Of a stretch of 64,000 bases of DNA, positions 29,268 to 40,339 are shown in pieces. Position 1 is the first letter of the stretch. Each line of letters starts with the position of its first letter. The notes beneath the pieces were generated by a model, which had not been told where the DNA came from, did no database searches, and saw only the letters and a program-made list of their open reading frames with translations. Made by a program: the position numbers and the translations under genes. The DNA comes from Hexactinellida sp. DTS-2022 (taxonomy: Eukaryota > Porifera > Hexactinellida): contig JAPNXP010000005.1 in assembly GCA_028753945.1 (NCBI GenBank), positions 3,844,001 to 3,908,000 of the forward strand, read 5' to 3'.

Positions 29268-30064
29268 GTTTTTATTATTGTATTAGCTATCTTTGAATAA
29301 AAAAGAAATCGTGTCTAGCTCTTATACTTTTCGAGTTACAGAATTATTTGTCAAACTGGAACTATTGTATAAATGTATGTATTTATATGTAACCAGTGAT
29401 TTCATAATAAAAGTATATAAAGCTACTTTAAACCACTTATTGTCAGATTTATTAAAAACCACATTTTAATATTATTTAATTATTTACTAAAGATATTCCG
29501 TTTAATATGAATCAATAAAGTATATATAATGCAAGATATATGATTAATCGGAAGATTCTGAACGTATAACTTGGGTTATCTTCGTTTTTATGAGAGCATT
29601 CTCAGAACAAGTTCTAATTTAATGATATTTCCTAGTTTGGGTATAAAATGGTTTATAATTGAATAAATAAAATAGATCCAAATACGGATTACAATTTACA
29701 AATAAACATATTAATTTTCCCTTCATAATTTATTGCCCACGCTAGTAGATTTAAGGAAACCACACCTCTTAATCGTAACATATTATGTTTCTGTATTAAT
29801 TAAACGGTGGCTCTATAAACAGAGTCTACTGTATGTGTTATAGGAAAAATTCGAGTTGTGCGTACGTTAAATAATAATTTCAGAGAGTACTAATTTTAAG
29901 AAGCTCATCTTATAAATTAGTTCATGAACATAATTCAGTCATAAAATAACTCTAATCGAAGAGTTCATTTCGTGTAGAATAAATACATTCTTCCTCACAA
30001 ATTAAACCTATTAAATTTCACACGCATAGCTACAAATTATGAAACTAAGCAATTCACAAATTAC
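29268..30064. other. Intergenic AT-rich, no gene seen
   Basis: Upstream of the multipass gene. No coding frame, RNA gene or terminal-repeat pair recognised. Confidence 0.4.
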
Positions 30065-30515
30065 TAGGGCTGAAAACGAATATTCGAAATGTAACGAACA
30101 AACCTTTTTCTAAACGAAAGAATATTCAAATATTGTTCGTTTTGATCACTAAGCAATAATAAATCTAATTCAAGACTCAAATTACAGTTGATAATAGTTT
30201 CTTGTTAATTAATTAATGTTACAATAATTTTATCATATTTACAAAGTGTATTAGACACAAAATAGACATAAAAAACAGGTAGGAATTTATATTTACAATC
30301 TCTCTTAATAAACAAAAATCATGTTGTTGTCCAAAAGAAGTCAACGAATATCCGTTCAACGAGCATTCGTTTGGAAAAGAACGAAATATTCGTTCAATTT
30401 TTTCGAACGAATGTATATTCGAATATACATTCGTTCGAAAAAATTGAACGAATATAGAATATAATAATATAGAACGAATATAATAGCTGAAACGAATATA
30501 TTCGTTTCAGCTCTA
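30065..30515. mobile_element. Non-autonomous hAT element rich in 'cgaatattcg'
   Basis: Ends TAGGGCTGAAAACGAATATTC and TTCGTTTCAGCTCTA, flanked by 8-bp duplications CAAATTAC (30057-30064 and 30516-30523). Interior palindromes of cgaacgaat/attcgttcg. 451 bp, no coding. A diverged partial copy occupies ~31110-31400. Confidence 0.8.
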
Positions 30516-30842
30516 CAAATTACAATAGTACAAATCGTGTATAAGAAAAAAAAAACATTATTTCAATTTTCTTTTCTTTAATATTCACTATCTTCTCCTC
30601 TTGAGGCTATACATGAATTATAAGTCTTAACCATATTAGAGATAATACATATTTAAGCGACAAGACACAGTGGGCAGGTACATCAAGGTAATAGGTATTT
30701 GTGTACAAGTTAGAGGCGTTAAATGTATTAGTTACCTATGGGTTACCGACTATATTTCAAGAATAAAGAGTAAAGAAATGTTACAGTCTATTAGTGATTA
30801 ATAATCAATTCTATCACAATGGAATAGTCTATGAAAGCTAAT

Positions 30843-31034
30843 TTATGTTTTTAACTTATTTTTATCCATACACAACTTGAATTCCTTCATTTCTACAGCA
30901 CAACTCTTCCAATCTCTATTCTTATCATAGCAGTCTTGTAATTGAAAATGGAAATCGCTACATCCAGTTCTCTCGATGATGGAATAGAACGGATCTTCCT
31001 CTGTAGTATTTTCCGTAGGAGGTACAGCTGACAT
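30843..31034 (-). CDS. COA4-like twin CX9C protein (cytochrome oxidase assembly)
   Basis: 63-aa frame from the ATG at 31032-31034 (a longer reading would begin at TTG). Sequence EEDPFYSIIERTGC, then CX9C (CSDFHFQLQDC) and a second CX9C (CAVEMKEFKLC), with the D-W spacer, matches COA4 (CHCHD8), a small protein of the mitochondrial intermembrane space needed for cytochrome c oxidase biogenesis. Twin CX9C proteins fold as a helical hairpin held by two disulfides and are imported through Mia40. COA4 proteins are ~70-90 aa, so this copy is slightly short, with a brief N-terminus. Single exon. Other CX9C families are possible, but the 'EEDP...RTGC' lead-in favours COA4. Confidence 0.75.
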   Translation of the reverse strand: MSAVPPTENTTEEDPFYSIIERTGCSDFHFQLQDCYDKNRDWKSCAVEMKEFKLCMDKNKLKT

Positions 31035-31109
31035 ATCCAGACTTCCGATATAAATATATATAATAGATATGTAAGCCAAGGTATAACTACTATCTAATGA
31101 CTAAAAGCA

Positions 31110-31400
31110 AGACTGAAACGAATAAAGAAATGTAAAGAACGAATTTTAGAATATTTGTTCGTTTTTAATTAAATAAAATTCAACTCAAAATACTGTGGAA
31201 TGTAGTTTTTGTTAAGGTTACAATAAAATAAAATATCGTCCTTAATCATAATTACAATGTGTATTATACATAGCTTTTAATTAACTAGTTTAGGTAGGAT
31301 TTTAGAATTACGATCCCTCTAATAAATATAAAATCATATTGTTGTCCAAAAGTAGTTCTAACTTATATTCGTTTAATCATTTCGAACGAATATTCGGTAC
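31110..31400. mobile_element. Diverged partial copy of the 'cgaatattcg' hAT element
   Basis: Shares 'gaaacgaataaagaaatgta', 'ttgttgtccaaaag' and 'cgaacgaatattcgg' with the 30065-30515 element, but lacks clean ends. Confidence 0.45.
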
Positions 31401-31574
31401 GGTCGAAACCTGTTTTCTAAACAATTCTCTGCATTAAAATAAAGCAAGAAAAATCCGATAGTTAGAATAAACGAATTTAAGATTGAACAAAATTGGAATT
31501 TCTTACACATTTAGAATAAATAGTTAGTTAGAAATACCCGGTGTTAGAAAAAACCGGTTTCGACAGGACCTATA

Positions 31575-32148
31575 ATATCCGTTGAAAGGAAAATTCTAGG
31601 TTAATTTTGAATTTCATTAATTTGTTTACCTATTTTGTGTAAACAACAACAACAATATTCATATTATAACTTTAGAAACGCGAAATTCGTGTTCAGCATA
31701 CTTGGTTACCTATAATACCCGTTGAAAGCTAACTTCTGGTTTGATTTTGAATTTTCACTAATTTGTTTACCTATTTTGTGTAAACAACAACAACAACAAA
31801 TATTAATATGAGAAATTTCTAAATTCGAAATTCGTGTTCAGCATACTTGTTTACCTATAATACCCGTTGAAAGCTAACTTCTGGTTTGATTTTGAATTTT
31901 AATTAATTTGTTTACCTATTTGTGTAAATAACAACAACAAATATTCATATTAGAAATTTATAAATGCGAAATTCGTGTTCAGTATACCTGTTTACCTATT
32001 ATAACATTTGTTACCAATTATAACATTTGACAGTTAGTTTATATCTCATATATTAATGCGGTTTCTATCCCCCCATCACTTTAATACAATCCGGACAAAC
32101 AAACACACAAACACAACACACAACAATCGAGTTTTAATAATATAGATA
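31575..32148 (-). mobile_element. Minisatellite Helitron/Helentron-like element, inverted, 3' truncated
   Basis: About three core units, then 'gcggtttctatccccccatc' and 'caatcgagttttaataatat'. It abuts head to head with the copy at 32149. Confidence 0.55.
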
Positions 32149-32928
32149 TCTATATTATTAAATCTCGATTGTTGTTTGTGTTTGTGTGTTTGTCCGGATT
32201 GTATTAAAGTGATGGGGGAATAGAAACCGTATTTATATATGAGATATAAACTAACTTTCAAATGTTATAATAGGTAAACAAGTATGCTGAACACGAATTT
32301 CGCGTTTATAAATTTCTCATATTAATATTTGTTGTTGTTGTTTACACAAAATAGGTAAACAAATTAATGAAAATTCAAAATCAACCTAGAAGTTAGCTTC
32401 CAACGGGTATTATAGGTAAACAAGTATGCTGAAGACGAATTTCGCGTTTATAAATTTCTCATATTAATATTTGTTGTTGTTGTTTACACAAAATAGGTAA
32501 ACAAATTAATGAAAATTCAAAATCAACCTAGAAGTTAGCTTCCAACGGGTATTATAGGTAAACAAGTATGCTGAAGACGAATTTCGCGTTTATAAATTTC
32601 TCATATTAATATTTGTTGTTGTTGTTTACACAAAATAGGTAAACAAATTAATGAAAATTCAAAATCAACCTAGAAGTTAGCTTTCAACGGGTATTATAGG
32701 TAAATAAGTATCCTGAACACGATTTTCGCGTTTAAAAATTTATAATATAAATTCTTGTTGTTGTTGTTTACAAAAAATAGGTAACAAATTAATGAAAATT
32801 CAAAATCATAACGTCCCTTTCTACCATTTCCATGGTAGAAAGTGTGAGGAGTAAGGCCGCACAGCGGCCGTTAACTTGAGGTGCATAGCACCGATCTGTC
32901 GCAAAGCGACCGAGGACGAAGGGCTCGT
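32149..32928 (+). mobile_element. Complete minisatellite Helitron/Helentron-like element
   Basis: 5' TCTATATTATTAAATCTCG, (TG)n, ~4 core units of ~133 bp, hairpin block (gccgcacagcggccgttaac) and 3' 'cgaagggctcgt'. The next copy begins immediately after, at 32929. Confidence 0.65.
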
Positions 32929-33786
32929 ATATTATTAAATCTCGATTGTTGTTTGTTTGTTCGTTTGTTGGTTTGTGTGTGTGTGTTGTTTGTCCGGATT
33001 GTATTAAAGTGATGGGGGAATAGAAACCGCATTTATATATGAGATATAAACTAACTTCCAAATGTTATAATGGGTAAACAAACGTTATAATAGGTAAACA
33101 AGTATGTTGAACCCGAATTTCGCGTTTATTAATTTGTAATATGAATATTTGTTGTTGTTGTTTACCAAATAGGTAACAAACTAATGAAAATTCAAAATCA
33201 ACCTAAAAGTTAGCTTTCAACGGGTATTATTGATAAACAAGTATGCTAAACACGAATTTCGCGTTTATAAATTTGTAATATGAATATTTGTTGTTGTTGT
33301 TTACCAAATAGGTAAACAAACTAATGAAAATTCAAAATCAACCTAAAAGTTAGCTTTCAACGTGTATTATTGATAAACAAGTATGCTAAACACGAATTTC
33401 GCGTTTATAAATTTGTAATATGAATATTTGTTGTTGTTTGTTGACGCAAATAAGTAAACAAATTAATGAAAAGTCAAAATCAACCTAGAAGTTAGCTTTC
33501 AACGGGTATTATAGGTAAACAAGTATGCTGGATACGAATTTCGCATTCATTAATTTCAAATATGAATATTTGTTGTTGTTGTTTACAGAAAATAGGTAAA
33601 CAAATTAATAAATATTCAAAATCAACCTAGAAGCTAGCTTTCAACGCTTATTATAAGTATATAACTGTGACAAATATTACTAACTATGAATCAATTGTTT
33701 AGTGAGGAGTAAGGCCGCGTAGCGGCCGTTAACTTGAGGTGCGTAGCACCGATCTGTCGCAAAGCGACCGAGACCGAAGGGCTCGT
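32929..33786 (+). mobile_element. Second tandem copy of the same element
   Basis: Begins atattattaaatctcg directly at the end of the preceding copy, with ~4 core units, and ends gagaccgaagggctcgt. The tandem arrangement suggests end-to-end insertion or an unequal exchange. Confidence 0.6.
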
Positions 33787-34260
33787 AAACACTATAGTAT
33801 ATATTATATACAATCAAGTTAAACATATTTGATGTGAATATTAACAAATTGGTAAGGAGAAGAAAAAGTAATTGGTTGTTAGATTATAACAGGAGAAATT
33901 AGTCAATTCTTCAAGTGAAACAAAAAATAGTGTCAGAAAAAATTAACAATTAATAATGTTTAACAAATATACCACCCAAATTATGAACATGATATGAAAA
34001 CAAATATAATTAACTTAAATGGATTCAGGAACATCAATATACAGTTATAACAGATTTTCATAATACAAAATGAAAAATTATCAACAGATCATGTGTTGAG
34101 TAACTTGAGTTATAAGTTTTAAATTCCATTTAGAGAATATAACACATGCCACTAACCTGTTCAACAAATTTGGAACAGAACGGTCAATTGGTTAACGAGA
34201 TACTATTGGTTAAAGACTGCTCACAATTTGCTGCATACTTTCGCAGCTAACTCTACACTC
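33787..34260. other. Intergenic AT-rich, no gene seen
   Basis: Nothing recognisable. Confidence 0.4.
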
Positions 34261-34400
34261 GTTGGTTCTAGCCAGTATTTATTTATATAAAGAACATTAA
34301 TAAGTTGTATCACATAAAAAGAGTTTAGAGGAACAAAAATGTGAATAACTTCATTGGGAAGATAAGGAACCATAATAAAATTTTCTACACAATAACTTAA

Positions 34401-36442
34401 GGGTGCTCTGTACTGATATTTTGACACCCGACGACCTAATGTTTTTATTGCGTTTTTGGATAGTACTAATATATCTAAGATATCCCTGAAAATATTAGAG
34501 TTCTACTATGTATATATCCTTAGTTATGAACTAGACAATGTCAATATAGGCCTAATCGATACTAGCCAAATATTTAAAAAAAAAATTTATGTTAGTTTTT
34601 AGCGCGAAACATGTCAATTATAAAATATACCTGAGTCAATACTCAATGTTTTAAATCGAACCGAAATATGCTTTTTCTTTAATCTACTCTATTTTATTGT
34701 CATTTTTGTGAAAATGGTCAAAAATTTCCCACTATTTTTCATTAAAAGTATACTAATTCAATTTTTTTGTATTATATTGCCAAAACTGCCCGCTTTTAAA
34801 ACATGCGCCTACATATACTGAGCATTTTAAAAAAAAGTTTGACTTTCTAGAATAAAAATCCTCCTTTTTACATCCATATGCCCAAATGGTCTTTTTTTAC
34901 ACCTTCATAATTAGCATTTAATTAATTTGTGTCGAAGTGGCTGAGTCCAGATTATGAAAGTGCGAGGAAAAGGAGTTCAAAAATGTAAAAATAGATAATG
35001 TCATTTGAAATTGAATTAGAGTATTTTTAGCAATTTAGAGCTAAGCTCTATCTCATTTGGATCAGAAGTTGGATTTTTGTCAGCTTTTTAACATATTGCC
35101 ACTTTGACACCACCATATTTGGGCATTTGAAATCAGAACACATCATTCGAATTATAATATAATCCCAAAAGTTTATCCAATGAGTAAGAAATAGTATCAT
35201 GATGTGACTAGAATTTTAGAGCTAGTCTCTGCTGTCCAGAGATCAAGAGTTACAAAATTTGCTTCGTCATCAAAATTGGGCACATCAAATTACCATATAT
35301 GGTCATGTTAAAAAGTGTGACACCTAGAGTCCTAAAATGTATTATAAACGTATAGAAAGTCAGGTATTTACAGTATTTTCTAATGCCTATGATCATTTTA
35401 TCTCAAAGCGTTTCTGAAATATCAACAGGTGTGAAATGTCAGATTTTTTGCCCCCTTCTGTGGCCCAAAAGTCCATAACTTATCGAATAATGATTGGATC
35501 GTGTTGTGTAACGTCTCATTTTGTGCGCAAATGCTATTTCCATATTTGTATTACCAAATTGGTGTTTTATATAATACATTATTGTATATTTGAGGGCCTT
35601 GAGGTGTGAAAATATGACAAAACAGACAAAACCATAGTCATAAATTGGTCATAACTCATGATATATTATTGTAAAAGTGTTGAAAACAAATGCTACGCAT
35701 AGATAAGAAGCTGGCGCATTTTTATGAAGAATAACAGAATTATTCTGCTGTCCAATTTCCCACAGTAATATATGATCACCGGGTACTTGCATACCCTTCA
35801 TATTCTTTTATGCCCCTAATTTCCTAATTTTTGACATATTCCTGAACTTTATGACGTGAACCTGTATATTTTGGCCTGTAGATTCCGAAATTTTTAATTT
35901 TGGGAACAATATATGGCAGTGTAGAATTTTATCACCTCTTTTGATGTTGAAATTCGGAAAAATTCGTGGGCCGCAGCCTTAGAATGCTTATAAAACCAAA
36001 AATAATAATCAGAAAGTCAAAAAATTTCTCTGGGGTAACACATGATCCATCCTCGGACCCTTGAACTAGAATTGAAAAATTTTTCTTCTAACATTTTATA
36101 ACGATAGTTTAGTGCACGACTGCGTTTTATGAATATTTTGAAAAAATGCCCTTTAGCATCGTTTCTTCTGCAAAAATAAATAAAATAAAAATTATTACTG
36201 AGAGGAAATAGTCTCATAATAATATGTTCAAAAATTCAAAAAGATTCAACAATTTTTGAAAAAATGTCATGCCCATATAAGGAAGTCGACGTCCTATTTT
36301 ATTAAAAAACACCATCTTGATTGAAAATTAAGAAAAAAAAAATCATAGAAGTCAATCTCTATCTCATCTAGAGTATTCCTAGTAGTAAATTATGCAATTC
36401 TGAGATTCACCGTGAACGCCCGAATATCAATACAGATTACCC
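34401..36442. mobile_element. 2.04-kb TTAA-target element (piggyBac/Kolobok-like)
   Basis: Ends GGGTGCTCTGTACTGATATT and, inverted, GGGTAATCTGTATTGATATT, flanked by TTAA on both sides (34397-34400, 36443-36446). The flanks joined match the uninterrupted repeat at 17281-17600, which confirms insertion. No long frame survives inside, so it is non-autonomous or decayed. TTAA duplication is shared by piggyBac and Kolobok; the ends do not decide between them. Confidence 0.7.
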
Positions 36443-36585
36443 TTAAGACTATATACAATAAATTACCAAGTCATGGTTCCGGTTCTATAACCAGTATTAC
36501 GTATTGGTTCAGTTCTAATTTTCATTAATAAAAACAACTGATAACTTAAAATACCCATCTGATTTGAATTCTCCATATATAAAAT

Positions 36586-37720
36586 CCAAAATTGCATCCT
36601 GTGCCGACGCACTTCCCTTTGGAGGACAATACACTTGATGGTTGGGTAACTAGTAGTCGTGCCTACAAAAGAAATACTGTAAAATAATTGATTGACATAA
36701 CTGATGGAACACGAATAACTGATTGGTTGCTTGAATATACTCTCGACCAATTAAATTACAGACTCTGTTAGGCATTCTATAATGCACACTAACAATTGAT
36801 AGAAAATCCTTTCATACTAATTGGATGCTAGCTGCTAATCAATACTGGGACAACCCTCGAATTTAATTGGTTATAAGCCATAATTGGAATAAAAAGGTGG
36901 TAAAATTATTGATCAGAAATCGTAACCCCAGGTGCAAATTAGAAGGGCACTCAGCACCTACATGCCAAGTTTAAGCCCTCACTGTATAAAGGTGTACCTA
37001 GGGCAACGTATACGGAAAAAAATCCAAAATTGCAGCTGTGCCGTCGCACTATCTTTTGATGGCTACTGGTAACTGATAGTGCCTCCAAGGAAATGCTATC
37101 GGCACAGTTGCAATTTGGGATTTTTTCGCCAGGGACATCATCACTGAAGGTGTTAAATTATTTCAGAAAAGTGTTTCAGAAGGCAATTACCCTTAGAGTG
37201 GTGGAAGTTCCTTTTAGCTCACTTCATTTTAGTGATATTCAAGTTTCAGTAGAATATAATAGGTGATGGATGACTCAGCATTTTTTATGTGCGTGTTGGG
37301 TACTCACCCAACGCCAACCAACACATACGAAGTGTCAAATTCACAAAACTGTAAAAACCACATTTTTTTGACGATGTCATCATCACCTCAAGGTGTCAAG
37401 ACACATTCGTAGAGGTATTACGTGGCATATGGATCAATTGATTAATTGCAAGTTTGTTTCTATCTTGTATCATCTCTGAGATTAATGATATTTAGCTAAT
37501 TAGCATAAATAATAATTAATACTATTAATAATTTAACAACAATTTCAGTGTCAACTTAAATTTATTAAGTTTAATTAATTGTAATAAAGAGTAAATAGAA
37601 TTAATTTGGCGATTAAATTTCAATTCTGCCCGCTCGATAACCGCTAATAAACAAATTGGAAGCTTCTATATAAGTCAAATAAAGACTGAATTAATTACGT
37701 CAGTCATAGCCTACATACAT
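36586..37720 (-). repeat. Single inverted, diverged copy of the ~1.2-kb array unit
   Basis: Contains the aaatccaaaattgcag hairpin (37020-37128), 'atgtcatcatcacctcaagg' (~37370) and 'cgctcgataaccgctaataa' (~37650), all in reverse order relative to the array at 59963-64000. This shows that the array unit also exists dispersed. No coding. Confidence 0.55.
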
Positions 37721-37726
37721 AAGGCC

Positions 37727-39378
37727 TGTTGTATGACAGTTTTACTACCATGACAGACTTACTACCTCTATTACTAGTACCATGGATGTTCTCTATCATG
37801 ACAGATTTACTACCTTACATGACAGAATTACTACCCTTTGATCTTTACTTGACTATTACTATGCACTTTTAATGGTTTCTTTCTTTCTTTCTTCTACTTG
37901 ACTAAATACAAACAGCATGTATTCAATAAAGCAAATATTAACTTGTATCTTTAAAAAATTTTTATTGAATTTGACTTGCTCAATTATTTATATAATTGAC
38001 ATTTCCAAATCCGCCTTCCCCGTATTCATTATTCACTAGGTTAATTAATATGTTTAGCATTGTGAACGGTATAGCAAATAGACAATTATTCTAACATTGG
38101 AGATAGGACCTTTTAATGGATTTAACAATACATAACCTATTGGGAATCTGAGAATATATTAGCTGTCAAAAACCGTATCGCTCTACAGCCTCTACTCAAT
38201 GATCATTGCATTGCTGAAGCCGTCTGTGTAAAAAAAAGTTGTAGTACGACAATGTATCCTGTCAATAACTTCACTAAGTTGATAGCCTGAGGCTGGCATT
38301 TTAAAATTTCGTCTCGCGAATTTTGTTGAGTTCAATAAATCGCTCGGCAAAATCACATGGGAAAGAAATTCACAAGCTTTGAATATTCAGAGATATTCAT
38401 TATTGTATGTAATTTCTTGAATCAAGACTATAATTTGTGTACTTTCTTAAATCGATGAGTAGAATAAATAATATAAATGAATTACCATTTCCTATATTGA
38501 ATACATGCTGTTTGTATTTAGTCAAGTAGAAGAAAGAAAGAAAGAAACCATTAGAAGTGCATAGTAATAGTCAAGTCAAGATCAAAGGGTAGTAATTCTG
38601 TCATGTAAGGTAATAATTCTGTCATGGATAGAGAACATCCATGGTACTAGTAATAGAGGTAGTAAGTCTGTCATGGTAGTAAACTGTCATACAACCAGGG
38701 TTGCCAATCCAATCCAATCGAGAGAACTTATCGATTATCGATTGCTGAATTTTGTATCGATTGGATTATCGATTGGATTGCCCAAAGTCTTCATCGATTG
38801 GATAATTATCGACGAATTTTTATCGATTATCGATTTTTTTCGATTTTTTCGATTTTTTCGATTTAGCGAGTAAAGGCGATAAATTATAATAATTTATACA
38901 CAATCGATGGATAATCAATGCATAATTGATAGAAAATCGACAAATAATATATAATCAATATAAAATCGATAAATAATCCATAGATAATCCATAGAAAATC
39001 CATCAATAATCGATAGAAACCCATAAATAATTGATAGATAATCGACTATTTAAATGATAAACAGTCTATAAATAGTCTATAAATTTTATCGATAGAGATC
39101 GACAAGTAATCGATAAATAAGCGATAGAAAATCGACAAATAATCGATAGAAAATCGATAAATAATCGATAGAAAATCGACAAATAATCGATAAACAATCG
39201 AAAGAAAATCGATAAATAATCGATAAATAATCGATGATTTTTATCGATTATCGATTGGATTGGATTGTCAGATAATATCATCGATTGGATTGGTTATCGA
39301 TATCGATTGCCAAAATTTATATCGATTGGATTGGATTATCGATTGGATTGGATTGGATTGGCAACCCTGCATACAACA
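37727..39378. mobile_element. Ginger-like non-autonomous element with GGCC duplication, copy 2 (interrupted)
   Basis: Same TGTTGTATGACAGTTTTAC ends as copy 1, flanked by GGCC at 37723-37726 and 39379-39382. Removing the hAT insert (38696-39369 plus 8-bp duplication) leaves 970 bp, versus 968 bp for copy 1. The central part runs in the opposite orientation relative to copy 1. Confidence 0.6.
38696..39369. mobile_element. hAT MITE made of 'atcgat' repeats
   Basis: Ends CAGGGTTGCCAATCCAATCC and GGATTGGATTGGCAACCCTG, with perfect 8-bp duplications CATACAAC (38688-38695, 39370-39377). The interior is a dense run of 'aatcgataaataatcgatag' variants. 674 bp. Confidence 0.85.
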
Positions 39379-39854
39379 GGCCTAACATCAAAATGGGATT
39401 TTGGACCAGGGATGGGTTAGCCGATATAAACGATAAAATACAGGCAATAGCAAATTTAGAGAAGATGTATATTTTTAGTCAGTTAAACCTTTCTAAAGGC
39501 TTTAGAACCATCATATCACTGATAATACGGTTTCCACCCCATAAGCATACTAAAATTGAACACAGCTGATTTAATATTAAATTAATATATAATTCAACAT
39601 ATATTTAGTTACACAGGTCACTAATGAGGCAACACGATACATTCATCACTCATTAGTTTCATCAAACATCTCGCAACAGCATCGAACTTCTCATTATTAC
39701 ACTAATTTATTATTCTGACGGGAACATCACTAAATCTTTCTGTTACCTATTGTAAAATTATAAAATATATTTGTGGTTCCAATTAACATTACACGAAATC
39801 AAATCAACTGAAAATACACACATGAATACATATTATTTAATGCATAGCCTACTC
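39379..39854. other. Intergenic, no gene seen
   Basis: No supported feature between the GGCC element and the small hAT MITE. 39835-39854 ('tttaatgcatagcctactc') matches sequence next to the other P copy (46630-46615 inverted) and may be the edge of the P element. Confidence 0.4.
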
Positions 39855-40070
39855 GGTATGCTGGAAATGGTTCGAAAAACTAAAACCGGAAATTGTTCGA
39901 AAAACCAAAACCGGAAATTGTTCGAATTTTTGTATTGTTGCACCATGGATATGAGAAAATCCCGGCTTGAATCCATGGTCCAACAATACAAAATGAAATT
40001 CGAACTACTATTTCCTTTTTTGTTCGAACTATTTCCTATTTTGAAAAAATCGAACCATTTCCGCATTACC
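39855..40070. mobile_element. 216-bp hAT MITE
   Basis: Ends GGTATGCTGGAAATGGTTCG and CGAACCATTTCCGCATTACC, with perfect 8-bp duplications GCCTACTC (39847-39854, 40071-40078). A near-identical copy at 59003-59216 has its own duplication TATTCAAG. Confidence 0.85.
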
Positions 40071-40339
40071 GCCTACTCTATATAAGGCCTACCATCAAAT
40101 GTACCATGGATGAAGTAGTGTACGATGAGAAAGTGATAAACACAGTTCAATGTTTTCAACTTCATTTAGAAATTAATCTGTCATAATAAATAATTCTAGT
40201 AAATTAATAGATTTTCTCTATTGAGTCTTTATTGCTCACTTACAACAATGATAAGAATACATAAAGAATAATGTGGGTTCAAATAACAATAATACTAACA
40301 ATATAATAATAGAAGAGTAGCCTTCTGGTGTATTTCATT

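Noticed and set aside
35000-36400. Possible genes inside the 2.0-kb TTAA element
   Set aside because: Only short frames with low-complexity composition; no transposase motif seen on either strand.
39066-39281. Frame of 'LFIDYLSI' repeats resembling membrane protein
   Set aside because: Translation of the 'atcgataaata' repeats inside a hAT MITE.
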